Of a stretch of 64,000 bases of DNA, positions 16,360-25,635 are shown in pieces. The notes under the pieces are model-generated. The model was given only the letters and a program-made list of their open reading frames with translations. It was not told where the DNA came from and searched no databases. The translations under genes and the position numbers were made by a program. This stretch comes from Streptomyces sp. NBC_01689 (GTDB lineage: Bacteria > Actinomycetota > Actinomycetes > Streptomycetales > Streptomycetaceae): assembly GCF_036250675.1 (NCBI RefSeq), contig NZ_CP109592.1, forward strand, positions 8,494,001 through 8,558,000, in the 5' to 3' direction. The first letter of the stretch is position 1, and every line of letters begins with the position of its first letter.

Positions 16360-18204
16360 ATGCACAGCGACCCGACCGACGCCGCTCCGCCGCAGCCCGC
16401 CGCGACCGACACCCCGGACCGGCCCCCCGCACGACCGGTTCCCCCCACCCCGGACGCCACCGGTCCGGACGACGGCGACCGGCCCGGACCGGCCCGCCCA
16501 CCACGGCTGTTGCTCCCGGCCGCGGCGGGACGCTGGGCGGTGTTCCTGGCCCTGGCCGTAGCCGCGAGCACCACCGCGACCCTGCTGCTCCCCGCCCTGC
16601 TCGCCCGCGCCGTCAACCAGGCCCTGGCCGGCACCGGATCCGTCACCGGTCGCCAACTCGTCGCGCTGCTCGTTCTGTTGACGGTGGCCGAGGCCGCCGC
16701 CCAGTACGCGGCCCCGCGCTCCGGCGCCGACGCGGCGGCCCACATCCGCGCCCTGGCGGTCCGCCGTACGCTGGCCGCCGGTCCCGCCGCCGTCGCCCGT
16801 ATGCCGGTCGGTGATCTCGTCGCCCGTCTGACCGCCAGCGCCCCGCAGGCCGCCCTGGCCGCGCCCGCCCTGGTCTACTCGGCCGCGCAACTGCTGATGG
16901 CCGTCGTCGCGATCGTCGCCCTCACCCTGCTCTCCCCGCTGCTGTCCGTGGCGTTCCTGGCCACCGCGCCCACCGGCTACGCGGTGATCCGACGCCAGCT
17001 GCGCCGTACGACCGACGCCGGTGACGGATACCAACGGGCCCAGGCCCGGCTGGCGTCCGGCCTGCTCGACGCGCTCGGCGGCAGCCGCAGCATCGCCGCC
17101 TCCGCCACCGTCACCCGGGAGATCGAACGCGTCCTGCGCCCCCTGCCGCAGCTGTCGAGACGGGGGCGCGAATTGTGGGACACCCAGCGGCGCACCGCGT
17201 GGTGCACCGGCCTGCTCGCCCCGGCCACGCAGCTCACGGTCCTCGCCGTGGCGGGGACCCAGGTCGCCGCGGGCCGGCTCGGCGTCGGTGATCTGCTGGC
17301 CGCCCTCGGCTACACCGGGATCGGCCTCAGCGGCCTCGGCACCGCGCAGAGTCTGCTCGACGTGGCCCAGGCCCGGGCGGGTGCCGCCCGGCTCACCGAC
17401 GTACTCACCCTGCCACTCCCCGACGCCGTCTCCCGTCCGCTGCCGGCCGGGCCGGGCCGACTGGAGCTGCGGGGCGTCGTCGTACGCCGTCAGGGCGTCG
17501 TCGCCCTGGACGGGCTGGACCTGACGGTGCCCGACGGGTCCTGGACCGCCCTCGTGGGCGCGTCCGACTCGGCGACCTCCCTGGTGGCCGCGCTCGCCGT
17601 CGGTCTGACCGCACCCGACGAGGGAACCGTCGCCCTCGACGGCGTCCCGCTCACCGCGATCCACCCCGACGACCTGCCCACCGCCGTCGCGTGCGCCTTC
17701 GCGGACCCGGTGCTGACCGGTGCCACGGTCCAGGACGCGCTGGGCCTCGGCCCGGAGCCCCCGCCACCGGCGCGGCTGCGCGGGGCGGCGCGCGCCGCTC
17801 AGGCCGACACGTTCATCCGCCGTCTCCCGGACGGCTACCGCACCCCGATGTCCTCACTCGTCCTCTCCGGCGGGGAACGCCAGCGCCTCGGTCTGGCCAG
17901 AGCGATCGCCCGTGACAGCCGCCTGATCGTCCTCGACGACGCTACCTGCGGCCTCGACGGAGCCACCGAGGCCGCGGCACTGCACGCGCTGCGCGCGGAG
18001 ACGCGGGGACGCACCGTCCTGCACATCACCCGGCGCGCCACCGTGGCCGCCGCCGCCGACCGGGTCGCCTGGCTCCACGAGGGCCGGGTCCGCACCGTCG
18101 CGGCCCATGACGAACTCCTGTCCCTGGCCGCCTACCGCGACGTGCTGGACGGCGGAATCCCCGGCCCGCGCCCGGCTCCGGCGAAGGCGGCCGTCCATGA
18201 CTGA
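16360..18204 (+). CDS. ramA: RamA-like ABC exporter half with degenerate ATPase site
   Basis: 614 residues with GGAGGG before the ATG. A proline-rich N-tail (about 50 residues) is followed by a six-TM ABC exporter domain and an ATP-binding domain (about 365-600). The signature LSGGERQRLGLARA is intact. The Walker A position reads GASDSATS (400-407), lacking both later glycines and the lysine. Walker B ends LIVLDDAT with Asp instead of the catalytic Glu, and the H-loop reads ITRRAT with Arg for His. It must pair with RamB, which supplies the working motifs. Role: export of the mature SapB-like peptide. Its stop overlaps the ramB start by 8 bases. Confidence 0.9.
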   Translation: MHSDPTDAAPPQPAATDTPDRPPARPVPPTPDATGPDDGDRPGPARPPRLLLPAAAGRWAVFLALAVAASTTATLLLPALLARAVNQALAGTGSVTGRQLVALLVLLTVAEAAAQYAAPRSGADAAAHIRALAVRRTLAAGPAAVARMPVGDLVARLTASAPQAALAAPALVYSAAQLLMAVVAIVALTLLSPLLSVAFLATAPTGYAVIRRQLRRTTDAGDGYQRAQARLASGLLDALGGSRSIAASATVTREIERVLRPLPQLSRRGRELWDTQRRTAWCTGLLAPATQLTVLAVAGTQVAAGRLGVGDLLAALGYTGIGLSGLGTAQSLLDVAQARAGAARLTDVLTLPLPDAVSRPLPAGPGRLELRGVVVRRQGVVALDGLDLTVPDGSWTALVGASDSATSLVAALAVGLTAPDEGTVALDGVPLTAIHPDDLPTAVACAFADPVLTGATVQDALGLGPEPPPPARLRGAARAAQADTFIRRLPDGYRTPMSSLVLSGGERQRLGLARAIARDSRLIVLDDATCGLDGATEAAALHALRAETRGRTVLHITRRATVAAAADRVAWLHEGRVRTVAAHDELLSLAAYRDVLDGGIPGPRPAPAKAAVHD

Positions 18205-20200
18205 CGACACGACACCGACCGCGCGAGCCGTCTCCCCGCACGGCGGCCGTCGCCCGTCGTCGGTGACCACCCCGGCTCCCGACCGACCGGTCCCCGGAGA
18301 CCGGTCGTCCCTCGACAACCGGGCGGCCGGGGAGACCCCGCTCCCGGCCACGGGACCGGAGCCGCCGCGACCGGCCCGGGCCGCCGCCGACGTGGTGCGC
18401 TCGGTCTTCACCGACAGCAGGCCGGCGGTGCTCAGGCTGCTCGCGTGGACCCTGGTGTCGGCACTCCCGGCCCTGGTGTCCGGCAAGGCGATGGCGCTGG
18501 CCGTCGACCGCGGGTTCCTCGACCACCGGCCGGACCGGGCCGCCTGCTGGCTCGCCCTGTTCGCGGGGGCCGCGCTGACCGGCGCGTGGGCGACCCGGCA
18601 GACCTACCCCCAACTCGCGCATGTCGTCGAGCCGATGCGCGACCGGCTGGTGCGCCGTCTGGTGTCCGGTCTGCTGCACAGGTCGGTCGCGGCCCGAGGC
18701 CGCCCGGACGCGTCAGCCGCCACCGCCGTGGCCCAACTGACCCGTCAGGTCGAGGCCGTTCGCGACGCCACCGCCGGACAGCTGCTCGTCGTCTCGCACT
18801 TCGCCCTCACCGCGGTCGCCGTGCTCGCCGGCACCGCACTGCTCGCCCCGGCGGCCACCCCGCTGATCGCCGTCCCGCTGCTGCTCGCACTGGCGGGGTT
18901 CGCCGCGACCACCCCGGTCACGATGAGGCGCCAGCGCCGGGCGTTCGCCGCCGACGAGAACCTCGCCCGCCTGTGCGCCGACACCCTGACCGCGCTGCGC
19001 GACATCGTCACCTGCGGGGCCCGCCGGCCCGCGGAGGAGGAACTCCTCGCCGCCGTGGCCGCCAGTGCCCGCGCGAACCGTTCGCTCGCGGCCACGGCGG
19101 CGCTGCGGCGCGTCCTCGTCGCACTGGGGGCGCATCTGCCGCTCCTGCTCGTCGTCCTGGCGGCCCCCGCCCTGGTCCGCCGGGGGCTGACCCCCGGCGA
19201 GGTCATGGGCGTACTGGCCTATCTCACCGGCACGCTGGAACCGGCCCTGCGCCTTCTCGTACAGGGCGTGGGATCGTCCTGGCTGCGTCTCGCCGTCGCC
19301 GCCGAGCGCCTCGCCGCCGCCTCCCGGCTTCCGCCCGCCCCCGTCGGGGGAGACGGAGGGGACGGAGGGGACGGAGGGGACGGAGGGGACGGCGAACGGG
19401 AACCGGAGTCGGGGCGGGTGCGGCACGGGGAGAAGGACAGTCTCCGGCGGCTGGGGGAGAAGGGCGCCGCCGACGGTTCGGTCCGCCTCCGTGGTGTCTC
19501 CTACTCCTACGGAGCCGCCGCGGAACCCGTCTTCGACGCCCTGGACCTCACCCTGCGCGACGGGGAGCACCTGGCCGTCGTCGGGCCCTCCGGGGTCGGC
19601 AAGTCCACACTCGCCGACGTCCTGGCGGGCGATGTCCCGCCGGACCGGGGCGACGTCGTGCTCGGCGGCACACCGGCGGACCGGCTCACCCCGCGGGAAC
19701 TGGCCGACCTGCGCGTCCTGTTGCCGCAGGAGGCGTATGTGTTCGCGGGCGAGCTCGGGGAGAACCTGCGCTGGCTGCGCCCCCGGGCGGCGGAGCGGGA
19801 CGTCCTGTCCGCCGTACGGGCGGTCGGCGCGGCCACTCTGGTCGATCGACTCGGCGGGCTGGAGGCCACGGTCGATCCGGCCGCGCTGTCCGCGGGGGAG
19901 CGTCAGACCATCGCCCTGGTCCGTGCCCATCTCTCGCCGGCCCGGCTGGTGATCCTCGACGAGGCCACCCGCCACCTGGACGCCCAGGCGGAGCTCCGGG
20001 TGGAGGAGGCCTTCCGCGGCCGCCCCGGTACGGTCGTCTCGATCACCCACCGGCCCGGTCCGGCACGCCGTGCCGACCGTGTCCTCTTCCTCGACGGGGA
20101 CCGTGCCCTGGTGGGAACCCACCGCGAACTGCTGGCCACCGCGCCCGGATACCGGGAACTGGTCGGCGGCCATGACGGGGGTCCCGACCCCATGGACTGA
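18197..20200 (+). CDS. ramB: RamB-like ABC exporter half with intact ATPase motifs
   Basis: 667 residues from the ATG at 18197, inside the end of ramA. A long polar N-tail (about 60 residues) is followed by the TM domain and the ATP-binding domain (about 420-660). Walker A VVGPSGVGKSTL, signature LSAGERQTIALVRA, Walker B LVILDEATRHLD and H-loop SITHRP are all present. A low-complexity Gly-Asp linker (about residues 385-400) separates the two domains. With the degenerate RamA it should form a heterodimeric exporter with one consensus and one dead ATP site. It is the last gene of the ram operon, and a strong terminator follows. Confidence 0.92.
   Translation: MTDDTTPTARAVSPHGGRRPSSVTTPAPDRPVPGDRSSLDNRAAGETPLPATGPEPPRPARAAADVVRSVFTDSRPAVLRLLAWTLVSALPALVSGKAMALAVDRGFLDHRPDRAACWLALFAGAALTGAWATRQTYPQLAHVVEPMRDRLVRRLVSGLLHRSVAARGRPDASAATAVAQLTRQVEAVRDATAGQLLVVSHFALTAVAVLAGTALLAPAATPLIAVPLLLALAGFAATTPVTMRRQRRAFAADENLARLCADTLTALRDIVTCGARRPAEEELLAAVAASARANRSLAATAALRRVLVALGAHLPLLLVVLAAPALVRRGLTPGEVMGVLAYLTGTLEPALRLLVQGVGSSWLRLAVAAERLAAASRLPPAPVGGDGGDGGDGGDGGDGEREPESGRVRHGEKDSLRRLGEKGAADGSVRLRGVSYSYGAAAEPVFDALDLTLRDGEHLAVVGPSGVGKSTLADVLAGDVPPDRGDVVLGGTPADRLTPRELADLRVLLPQEAYVFAGELGENLRWLRPRAAERDVLSAVRAVGAATLVDRLGGLEATVDPAALSAGERQTIALVRAHLSPARLVILDEATRHLDAQAELRVEEAFRGRPGTVVSITHRPGPARRADRVLFLDGDRALVGTHRELLATAPGYRELVGGHDGGPDPMD
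19352..19390 (+). repeat. 9-bp tandem repeat inside ramB coding Gly-Asp-Gly
   Basis: GACGGAGGG is repeated four times plus a partial copy, in frame, encoding a GDGGDGG linker between the TM and ATPase domains of RamB. Confidence 0.9.
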
Positions 20201-20299
20201 CCGCGTCGGCCTCGGCGGTCCGGGGACGCCGCCCTCGGGCGACGACGGTCGCCCGCCGTCCGCCCTCCGCCCTCCGCCCTCCGCCGTCCGTCGTCCGTC

Positions 20300-20344
20300 G
20301 TACGGTGCCGGGCGGGCCGGACTCCGGCCCGCCCGGCACCGTAC
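20300..20344. terminator. 22-bp perfect hairpin terminator between ramB and SDR gene
   Basis: Arms starting GTACGGTGCCGGGCGGGCC pair perfectly over 22 bp around a single C. It lies between convergent ramB and the SDR gene, so it probably acts on both. Just upstream, 20259-20298 consists of CCGCCCT and CGTCCGT tandem words. Confidence 0.9.
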
Positions 20345-20346
20345 GC

Positions 20347-21033
20347 TCAGCCGGGACGGAGCATCAGATCACTGACGGTCCCGTCCCGCGACAGGTCCAG
20401 CGCGCCCGCCACCACCTGGGCGACGGAGTCCACGGTGAGGCAGGTGGCGGGGTCGTAGGCGATGCCGAGCCGGGCGTGGAGCTCGGCCTGCATCGGTGTG
20501 TCGACCTCGCCGGGGTAGACGGACGTCACGCGGACGCCGTGCTCGTACTCCTCCGCGCGGAGCGCCTCGGCGAGTGCCTTGAGGGCGAACTTGGAGGCCG
20601 CGTACGCCGCGAGGCCCGGCGGAGCGTGCAGTCCGGCACCGGAGTTGAGGAACACGACATGTCCCCGCCGGGCGCGCAGGGCCGGGAGCAGCAGCCGGGT
20701 CAGCTCGGCCGGTGCCAGCAGGTTGACCGCGCAGATCTCCTGCCAGGGTCCGGCGCCCAACTGGCCCACCACGCCGTGTTCCAGAATTCCGGCCACGTGC
20801 AGGAGCGAGTCCAACTCGTCGGGCAGTCCCTGGAGTTCGAGTGCGGCCGCCAGTTCGCCGGGCACCGCGAGGTCGGCGACCAGCGTACGGCAGCCGGGGA
20901 AGGCCGCACGCAGGTCGGCGGCCCGTCCCGGATCCCTGGCCAGCAGCCACAGCTGGTCCCCGCGCGCCGCCAGCAGCCGGGCCGTCGCCGCCCCGATACC
21001 TGAATTCGCGCCGGTCATGAAATGAACGCTCAT
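20347..21033 (-). CDS. Short-chain dehydrogenase/reductase
   Basis: 228 residues from the ATG at 21033 (MSVHFMTGANSGIG), where the family normally starts; an in-frame ATG at 21078 would add 15 unlikely residues. TGANSGIG is the cofactor glycine motif, LARDPGRAAD the beta-2 end, and VADLAVP gives the Asp that contacts adenine. Catalytic residues are the Ser in FLNSGAGLHAP and Tyr/Lys in YAASKFALK. The Arg after beta-2 suggests NADP(H). VYPGEVDTPM is the usual PG motif. The substrate is unknown. Confidence 0.88.
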   Translation of the reverse strand: MSVHFMTGANSGIGAATARLLAARGDQLWLLARDPGRAADLRAAFPGCRTLVADLAVPGELAAALELQGLPDELDSLLHVAGILEHGVVGQLGAGPWQEICAVNLLAPAELTRLLLPALRARRGHVVFLNSGAGLHAPPGLAAYAASKFALKALAEALRAEEYEHGVRVTSVYPGEVDTPMQAELHARLGIAYDPATCLTVDSVAQVVAGALDLSRDGTVSDLMLRPG

Positions 21034-21207
21034 AAAGCCATGTTTCCCCCAAGTCTCCTTTTCAAGGAGCGATTTCATGCCATGCTCTGAGCCGTTCCGG
21101 CCGTGGTCCGATACCTGGACGCGCCGAGGTCCCGACCCCTCTCGGCGGACGGGACCCCGAGCACCCCCGGCCCTTCCCGACCTTCCCCGGCGTTCCGTGC
21201 CGGGCCG

Positions 21208-22089
21208 TCAGCCGGCCGACCGGACCGCTTCGACGAGCGTCTCCGCGGCGAGAAGTCCCAGGTTGTGGGAGGCGAGAGGACTGTCGCCGGTGAGGAGTCC
21301 GCGGTCCCGGTGGGTGCGGCCGGTCATGTCGTCGTTGACGATCTCCAGGCCCTGCTCGCTCAGAAGATCGGCGACGAGCCACGGCAGGCGGCCGGGGAGA
21401 TAGCCGATCTCCAGATTCGGCCCTTCGTCGAGCGCGTCGGGGAAGACGCAGACCGAGTAACCCTTGAACGGAGACTCGTCCTTCCCCAGCGAGGCGGCGA
21501 GCAGGGCCGCCGGCCCGTGGCACAGGGTGATGATGAACCGGTCGTGCGCCAGGGCCCAGTCGAGCGTTCGGCCCACCGCCGTGCTCGTCGGCAGTCCGAC
21601 CACCGCACCGTGCCCGCCCGGGACGAACACGGCCAGGCAGTCGGAGTCCTCCCCGAGGCCGTGGGCGATCACCTCGGACAGTCTCCGGGGCTGCTTGAGC
21701 TGCGGCTTCAGTGCCTCGTACGTGCTCATCACCGCTTCGTCCTCGCGTGGCATGGCCCACATTTCGAGCTTCGCCGGGTAGCCCTCCACCGTGGCCACGT
21801 CGACGTCGAAGCCCGCTTCCATCAGATGGTGGAGCGGGAGGAGCATCTCCACCGGGTGGTTTCCGGTCGAGAACATCTTCCCGTTCTCCACCAGGACGTA
21901 GCGTTCCCCGGCGGCGATCATGAGCACCTTCCACTTTCCCCCGGTGTAGGCGCCCTTGTGCTTCACTCCGTCGAAATTCGTCTTCGGCGACGTGTACGTG
22001 CTCAGTGAATAGGGTGAGGGGAAGAATGCGTTCTCCTCCGCCGGATCCGGCGTCGGGTCCCTGCTCAGATCGCCTGCGTCATGAGACAT
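21208..22089 (-). CDS. hchA: Hsp31-type glyoxalase III / protein deglycase
   Basis: 293 residues from the ATG at 22089 (GAAGG upstream). The protein aligns well with E. coli HchA throughout: [50 protein letters not shown], the nucleophile Cys in [24 protein letters not shown], and [12 protein letters not shown] plus LLTGDSP near the end. HchA converts methylglyoxal to lactate without glutathione, is reported to repair glycated proteins and nucleotides, and acts as a holding chaperone. It is monocistronic here. No heat-shock element was recognised upstream. Confidence 0.93.
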   Translation of the reverse strand: MSHDAGDLSRDPTPDPAEENAFFPSPYSLSTYTSPKTNFDGVKHKGAYTGGKWKVLMIAAGERYVLVENGKMFSTGNHPVEMLLPLHHLMEAGFDVDVATVEGYPAKLEMWAMPREDEAVMSTYEALKPQLKQPRRLSEVIAHGLGEDSDCLAVFVPGGHGAVVGLPTSTAVGRTLDWALAHDRFIITLCHGPAALLAASLGKDESPFKGYSVCVFPDALDEGPNLEIGYLPGRLPWLVADLLSEQGLEIVNDDMTGRTHRDRGLLTGDSPLASHNLGLLAAETLVEAVRSAG

Positions 22090-22548
22090 GCGAACGACCT
22101 TCTTTCCTGCCCTGCTCGCCAGTGACACGAAGGGGGTGTGCGCTACCGGAGAAAACGGCGTGACGTCGTCGTCGGGGCTGATGCAGATCATGCTACTGCG
22201 ACCGGACCGACCCGGCAGGTCGTGACCGACGGACGGTCCGGAGCCGAATGCCCGACCGGGCCGAGGGTGATGCCGAAAGGGAAACGAAAGCGGAGCGGAA
22301 GTCGACGTCGGAGACGGAATTCGGCCGAGTCGAAATCCGAACCCGGCGGGAGACGCCGCATTTCACATGCCGAAGGGAGCCACGGCCGAGGATTCTTTCC
22401 GGTGGTCACCAGCCAGGGCCACGGGCCACCGGTCACGGGTCGCCGGTCAAGGGGCCATCGGTCACGGGGTCAACGGTCACGGGTCACCGGTTCGGCCCTC
22501 GGCCGGACCTTTCTCTCCTCGGTCAGGTGACCCTCGGTCAGGCGACCC
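22090..22548. other. Gene-free gap with GGTCACGGG-type repeats
   Basis: No supported gene. 22390-22500 contains several imperfect copies of CCGGTCACGGGTC-like sequence, then CTCGGTCAGGTGACC and CTCGGTCAGGCGACC at 22519-22550. The half nearest 22090 carries the hchA promoter. Confidence 0.6.
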
Positions 22549-23649
22549 TCAGCCCGGCGACGCCGCGACCCGTACGCGATCGCTGTCGTCGCCGGTGAGG
22601 AACAGGGCCAGTTCCCGCCCTTCCCGGATGACGTCCGCGTGATCGGCGCGGGACAACCGGCGCAGCGGTGCGACGACCACGGTGCCGTCGTCGACGGACC
22701 AGGTCGCGGCGGCCCGCCCGTCGACGAGCACGGCCCGTTCACCCGCGACCGACAGACCGCGGTGGGCGTCGTCGACGATCCGGCCGCGGTTGTGGTAGCC
22801 GAGGAGCGCGTTGTCGAACGCGGGCAGGAACCGTACCGGGGCGGGGGTGTCGGGGTCGGGGCGGGGCGCACCGGGGAGATCCAGCAGTTCCCGGCCCTGT
22901 TCGTCGCGGAAGGCGACCAGTTCCTCGCGGATCGCGGCCACCGCGGCCGGGAGTCCGGCCAGACCGCACCAGGCGCGCACGTCGGCGGAGGCCGCCGGAC
23001 CGAAGGCTGCCAGATAGCGGCGTACCAGCGCGCGGCCGACCGGATCGGAGCCGTCGGACGCGGGCGGGGCGATCTCCCGGCCCAGCCAGGAGGCGAGCGG
23101 GACGTTGCGTACCCCCGCCTTGGTCCGCCACAGTCCGCGCGGCGGCGTCTGCGCCATCGGGACGAGCGCGGCGACCAGCATCTCGCCGAGCGCCCGCGGT
23201 CCCGGTTCCGGCCAGCGTCCGGCGAGCGACCGCGCGAGCTCGCTCGTCGACCGGGGCTCGCCGTCGGCCATCACCGCCCGCCCCGCCGCGGCGAGTTCGT
23301 CGAGGTCCGTGCCGTCGAGTTCGCGACGGTAGTTCCCGAGGACCCGCTGACGGAGCATGGCGTCGTGGCGGGCCCGCCAGGCCAGGGCGTCGTCGGCGGT
23401 GACGAGGTGGACGGTGCGGCGCATCAGATGGGTGCGAACGACCTTCCTCCGGACCAGCAGGTCCGAGAGCGCCGTGGGGTCGAACGCCCGCAGCCGGGAC
23501 CAGAGCCCGACGAACGGTTCCTGTGGTTCCTGCGCCTGGAGACCGCAGAGATGCGCGACGGCGTCGAGGACCGGTACGTCGGCGCGGTCGAGCAGCAACT
23601 GCCGGGCGAGGGTTGCCCGGTTGAGCGCCCGGCTGTCGAGAACGGCCAT
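22549..23649 (-). CDS. AlkZ-like winged-helix DNA glycosylase family protein
   Basis: 366 residues; the ATG at 23649 follows AAAGGAG. The N-terminal half is built of winged-helix repeats typical of the AlkZ/YcaQ family (HTH_42). The catalytic QxQ motif is present as Gln38-Ala-Gln40 in HLCGLQAQEP. THLMRRTVHLVTADDALAWRARH and a C-terminal VRFLPAFDNALLGYHNR are also characteristic. AlkZ of an azinomycin producer unhooks DNA interstrand crosslinks; relatives excise bulky alkylated bases. No alkylator pathway is next to it, so a general or self-resistance repair role is inference. Confidence 0.88.
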   Translation of the reverse strand: MAVLDSRALNRATLARQLLLDRADVPVLDAVAHLCGLQAQEPQEPFVGLWSRLRAFDPTALSDLLVRRKVVRTHLMRRTVHLVTADDALAWRARHDAMLRQRVLGNYRRELDGTDLDELAAAGRAVMADGEPRSTSELARSLAGRWPEPGPRALGEMLVAALVPMAQTPPRGLWRTKAGVRNVPLASWLGREIAPPASDGSDPVGRALVRRYLAAFGPAASADVRAWCGLAGLPAAVAAIREELVAFRDEQGRELLDLPGAPRPDPDTPAPVRFLPAFDNALLGYHNRGRIVDDAHRGLSVAGERAVLVDGRAAATWSVDDGTVVVAPLRRLSRADHADVIREGRELALFLTGDDSDRVRVAASPG

Positions 23650-23810
23650 CGCCGCTCCTTTCGTGTGCGGGTGTGCGGGTGTCCGGTGTGCGGGCGTTCC
23701 GTGTCCCGGTGCCGGGCCGCCGGCCACTGCCGGTCGGTCCGGGCGCCGCCGGTCCCCGCACCGACCGGTGGTCGGTCGGTCCAGGAAGCGGCGGCAGGCG
23801 GGGAGTCCGG

Positions 23811-24389
23811 TCAGGTCGACGTCTGTCCGTCGAGCGTCTCGCGCAGGATGTCCGCGTGTCCGGCGTGCTGCGCGGTCTCGGCGATGACGTGCAGCAGCAC
23901 CCGGCGCACACTGCGCACCGCTCCCGGTTCGTTCCAGGGCGCCTCCGGCAGCGGATGCGCCGCCGACAGGTCGGGGACGGAGGCGACGACCCGTTCGGTC
24001 CGCGCGGCGACCTCCTCGTAGCTCCGGAGGACGCCGGCCAGCGTCTCGCCGGGCAGCATCCGGAACTCGTCCTGGCGGTCCACGGCCCACTGCGGGAACT
24101 CGCGGGCGGTGCCGGCCGCGAGGTCGGCCCAGGTGACACCCTCGGGCAGGTCGTATCGCATCGCAGAGGGGCCCTCGGCCGCGAATCGCATCCACGCGTC
24201 CTCGGTGGACGCGACGTGCTTGATCAGGCCGCCCAGGCACAGCGCGCTGACGGTCGGCCGTTCGCCGGCCTGCTTGTCGTCGAGACCGCGCGTCGTGGCG
24301 GTCAGGGCGGAGCGCGCGCTCGCGAGTTCGGCGAGCAGGTCGGCCCGCTCGCCGTCGGGGGCCGCGGAGGGGGTGGTCGTGACGGTCAC
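23811..24389 (-). CDS. DinB/DUF664-family putative metal-dependent protein
   Basis: 192 residues from a GTG at 24389 preceded by AGAAGGA; an upstream GTG at 24437 is less likely. A four-helix DinB-like fold is suggested by GLIKHVASTEDAWMRFA in the first half and LLHVIAETAQHAGHADILRE near the end, supplying the usual His triad. Actinobacterial DinB proteins include thiol (mycothiol/bacillithiol) transferases, but most are uncharacterised. It is divergent from the WYL regulator across 100 bp, so co-regulation is likely. Confidence 0.85.
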   Translation of the reverse strand: MTVTTTPSAAPDGERADLLAELASARSALTATTRGLDDKQAGERPTVSALCLGGLIKHVASTEDAWMRFAAEGPSAMRYDLPEGVTWADLAAGTAREFPQWAVDRQDEFRMLPGETLAGVLRSYEEVAARTERVVASVPDLSAAHPLPEAPWNEPGAVRSVRRVLLHVIAETAQHAGHADILRETLDGQTST

Positions 24390-24489
24390 GGTGATCGGGT
24401 CCTTCTGTCGGGTCTCGTTGTCCGGCACGGGCCACACTGCCAGTGGAAGAGGTCAGGTCGTGTCCGCTACTCGATGCACCATGGGTGAC

Positions 24490-25542
24490 ATGCCGAAGAC
24501 CTCCGCGCGACTGCTGACGCTGCTGTCCCTGCTCCAGGCGCGCCGCGACTGGCCCGGGCAGCTGCTGGCCGAACGGCTGGAGGTCAGTCCCCGCACCGTG
24601 CGCCGCGACGTCGACCGTCTGCGCGAGCTCGGCTACCCGGTGGCGGCCACGAAGGGGCCCGACGGGGGCTACCGCCTCGGTGCCGGTACGGAGCTGCCGC
24701 CGCTGCTGTTCGACGACGACCAGGCCGTCGCGCTCACGGTCGCCCTCCAGACCGTCACCACCACCGGCGCGGGCGTCGGGGAGGCCGCCGCCCGTGCGCT
24801 GAACACCGTCCGGCAGGTCATGCCCGCCCGGCTGCGGCATCGCGTGGACGCCCTGCGGGTCACCGCCGTCGAACCCGCGCGCACCGGGCCGGACACCGGG
24901 GCCGACGCCCGGGTGCTGGTGGCGCTCGGCGCGGCCGTCCAGGCCCGCGAGGTGCTGCGCTTCGGCTACGCCCGCCCGTCCGCGCCCGAAACCGCCCGGG
25001 CGGCCTCCGACACGGCCGGGCCGCGCCGGGCGGAGCCGCACCATCTGGTCACCTGGGGCGGACGCTGCTACCTCGTCGCCTGGGACCTCGACCGCGACGA
25101 CTGGCGCACCTTCCGCGTCGACCGGATCACCCCGCGCACCCCCACGGGTCCCCGCTTCACCCCGCGTGAACTGCCCGGAGGGGACGTGGCCGCCTTTGTC
25201 GCCGACCGCTTCCAGGGCTCCGACGGCACCGGCGGCCGGCCCTGCACCGGCGAGGTGATCCTCGGCCTGCCCGCTTCCGTCGTGTCCACCTACACGCGGG
25301 ACGGAGCCGTCGAGGAACTCGGCCCCGACCGCTGCCGGCTCGTCCTGGGCGCGTGGTCGTGGCCCGGACTGGCCGCCACCCTCGGCCGGTTCGACACCGA
25401 CATCCAGGTCGTGGGCCCGGACGAACTCAGGAACGCCTTCGCACTCCTGGCCCGCCGCTGCGCCGCGGCCGCGGCCGGCGAACCCACCGGCCCGGCCGCA
25501 CCCGTCACCCCCACACCCACCGGCCCCGCCGCCTCCACCTGA
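24490..25542 (+). CDS. YafY-type HTH-WYL transcriptional regulator
   Basis: 350 residues from ATG 24490 (MPKTSARLLTLLSLLQ, the common start of the family); an ATG at 24481 is possible. No ribosome site is evident, so the mRNA may be leaderless. The N-terminal HTH (about 5-60) has WPGQLLAERLEVSPRTVRRDVDRLRELGYPV, followed by the GPDGGYRLG wing. The WYL-type domain (about 150-240) is present in HHLVTWGGRCYLVAWDLDRDDWRTFRVDRI. WYL domains sense ligands, often nucleic acids or nucleotides linked to damage. The divergent DinB gene is the obvious target. Confidence 0.87.
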   Translation: MPKTSARLLTLLSLLQARRDWPGQLLAERLEVSPRTVRRDVDRLRELGYPVAATKGPDGGYRLGAGTELPPLLFDDDQAVALTVALQTVTTTGAGVGEAAARALNTVRQVMPARLRHRVDALRVTAVEPARTGPDTGADARVLVALGAAVQAREVLRFGYARPSAPETARAASDTAGPRRAEPHHLVTWGGRCYLVAWDLDRDDWRTFRVDRITPRTPTGPRFTPRELPGGDVAAFVADRFQGSDGTGGRPCTGEVILGLPASVVSTYTRDGAVEELGPDRCRLVLGAWSWPGLAATLGRFDTDIQVVGPDELRNAFALLARRCAAAAAGEPTGPAAPVTPTPTGPAAST

Positions 25543-25635
25543 GCCGCCGCCCCCACCTGACCCACCGCGGTCACCGGACCTGCCGCATCGGCTCCCCCCA
25601 CCACCCGCCCCTACCGCCCGCGCACCGGCCCCCCG

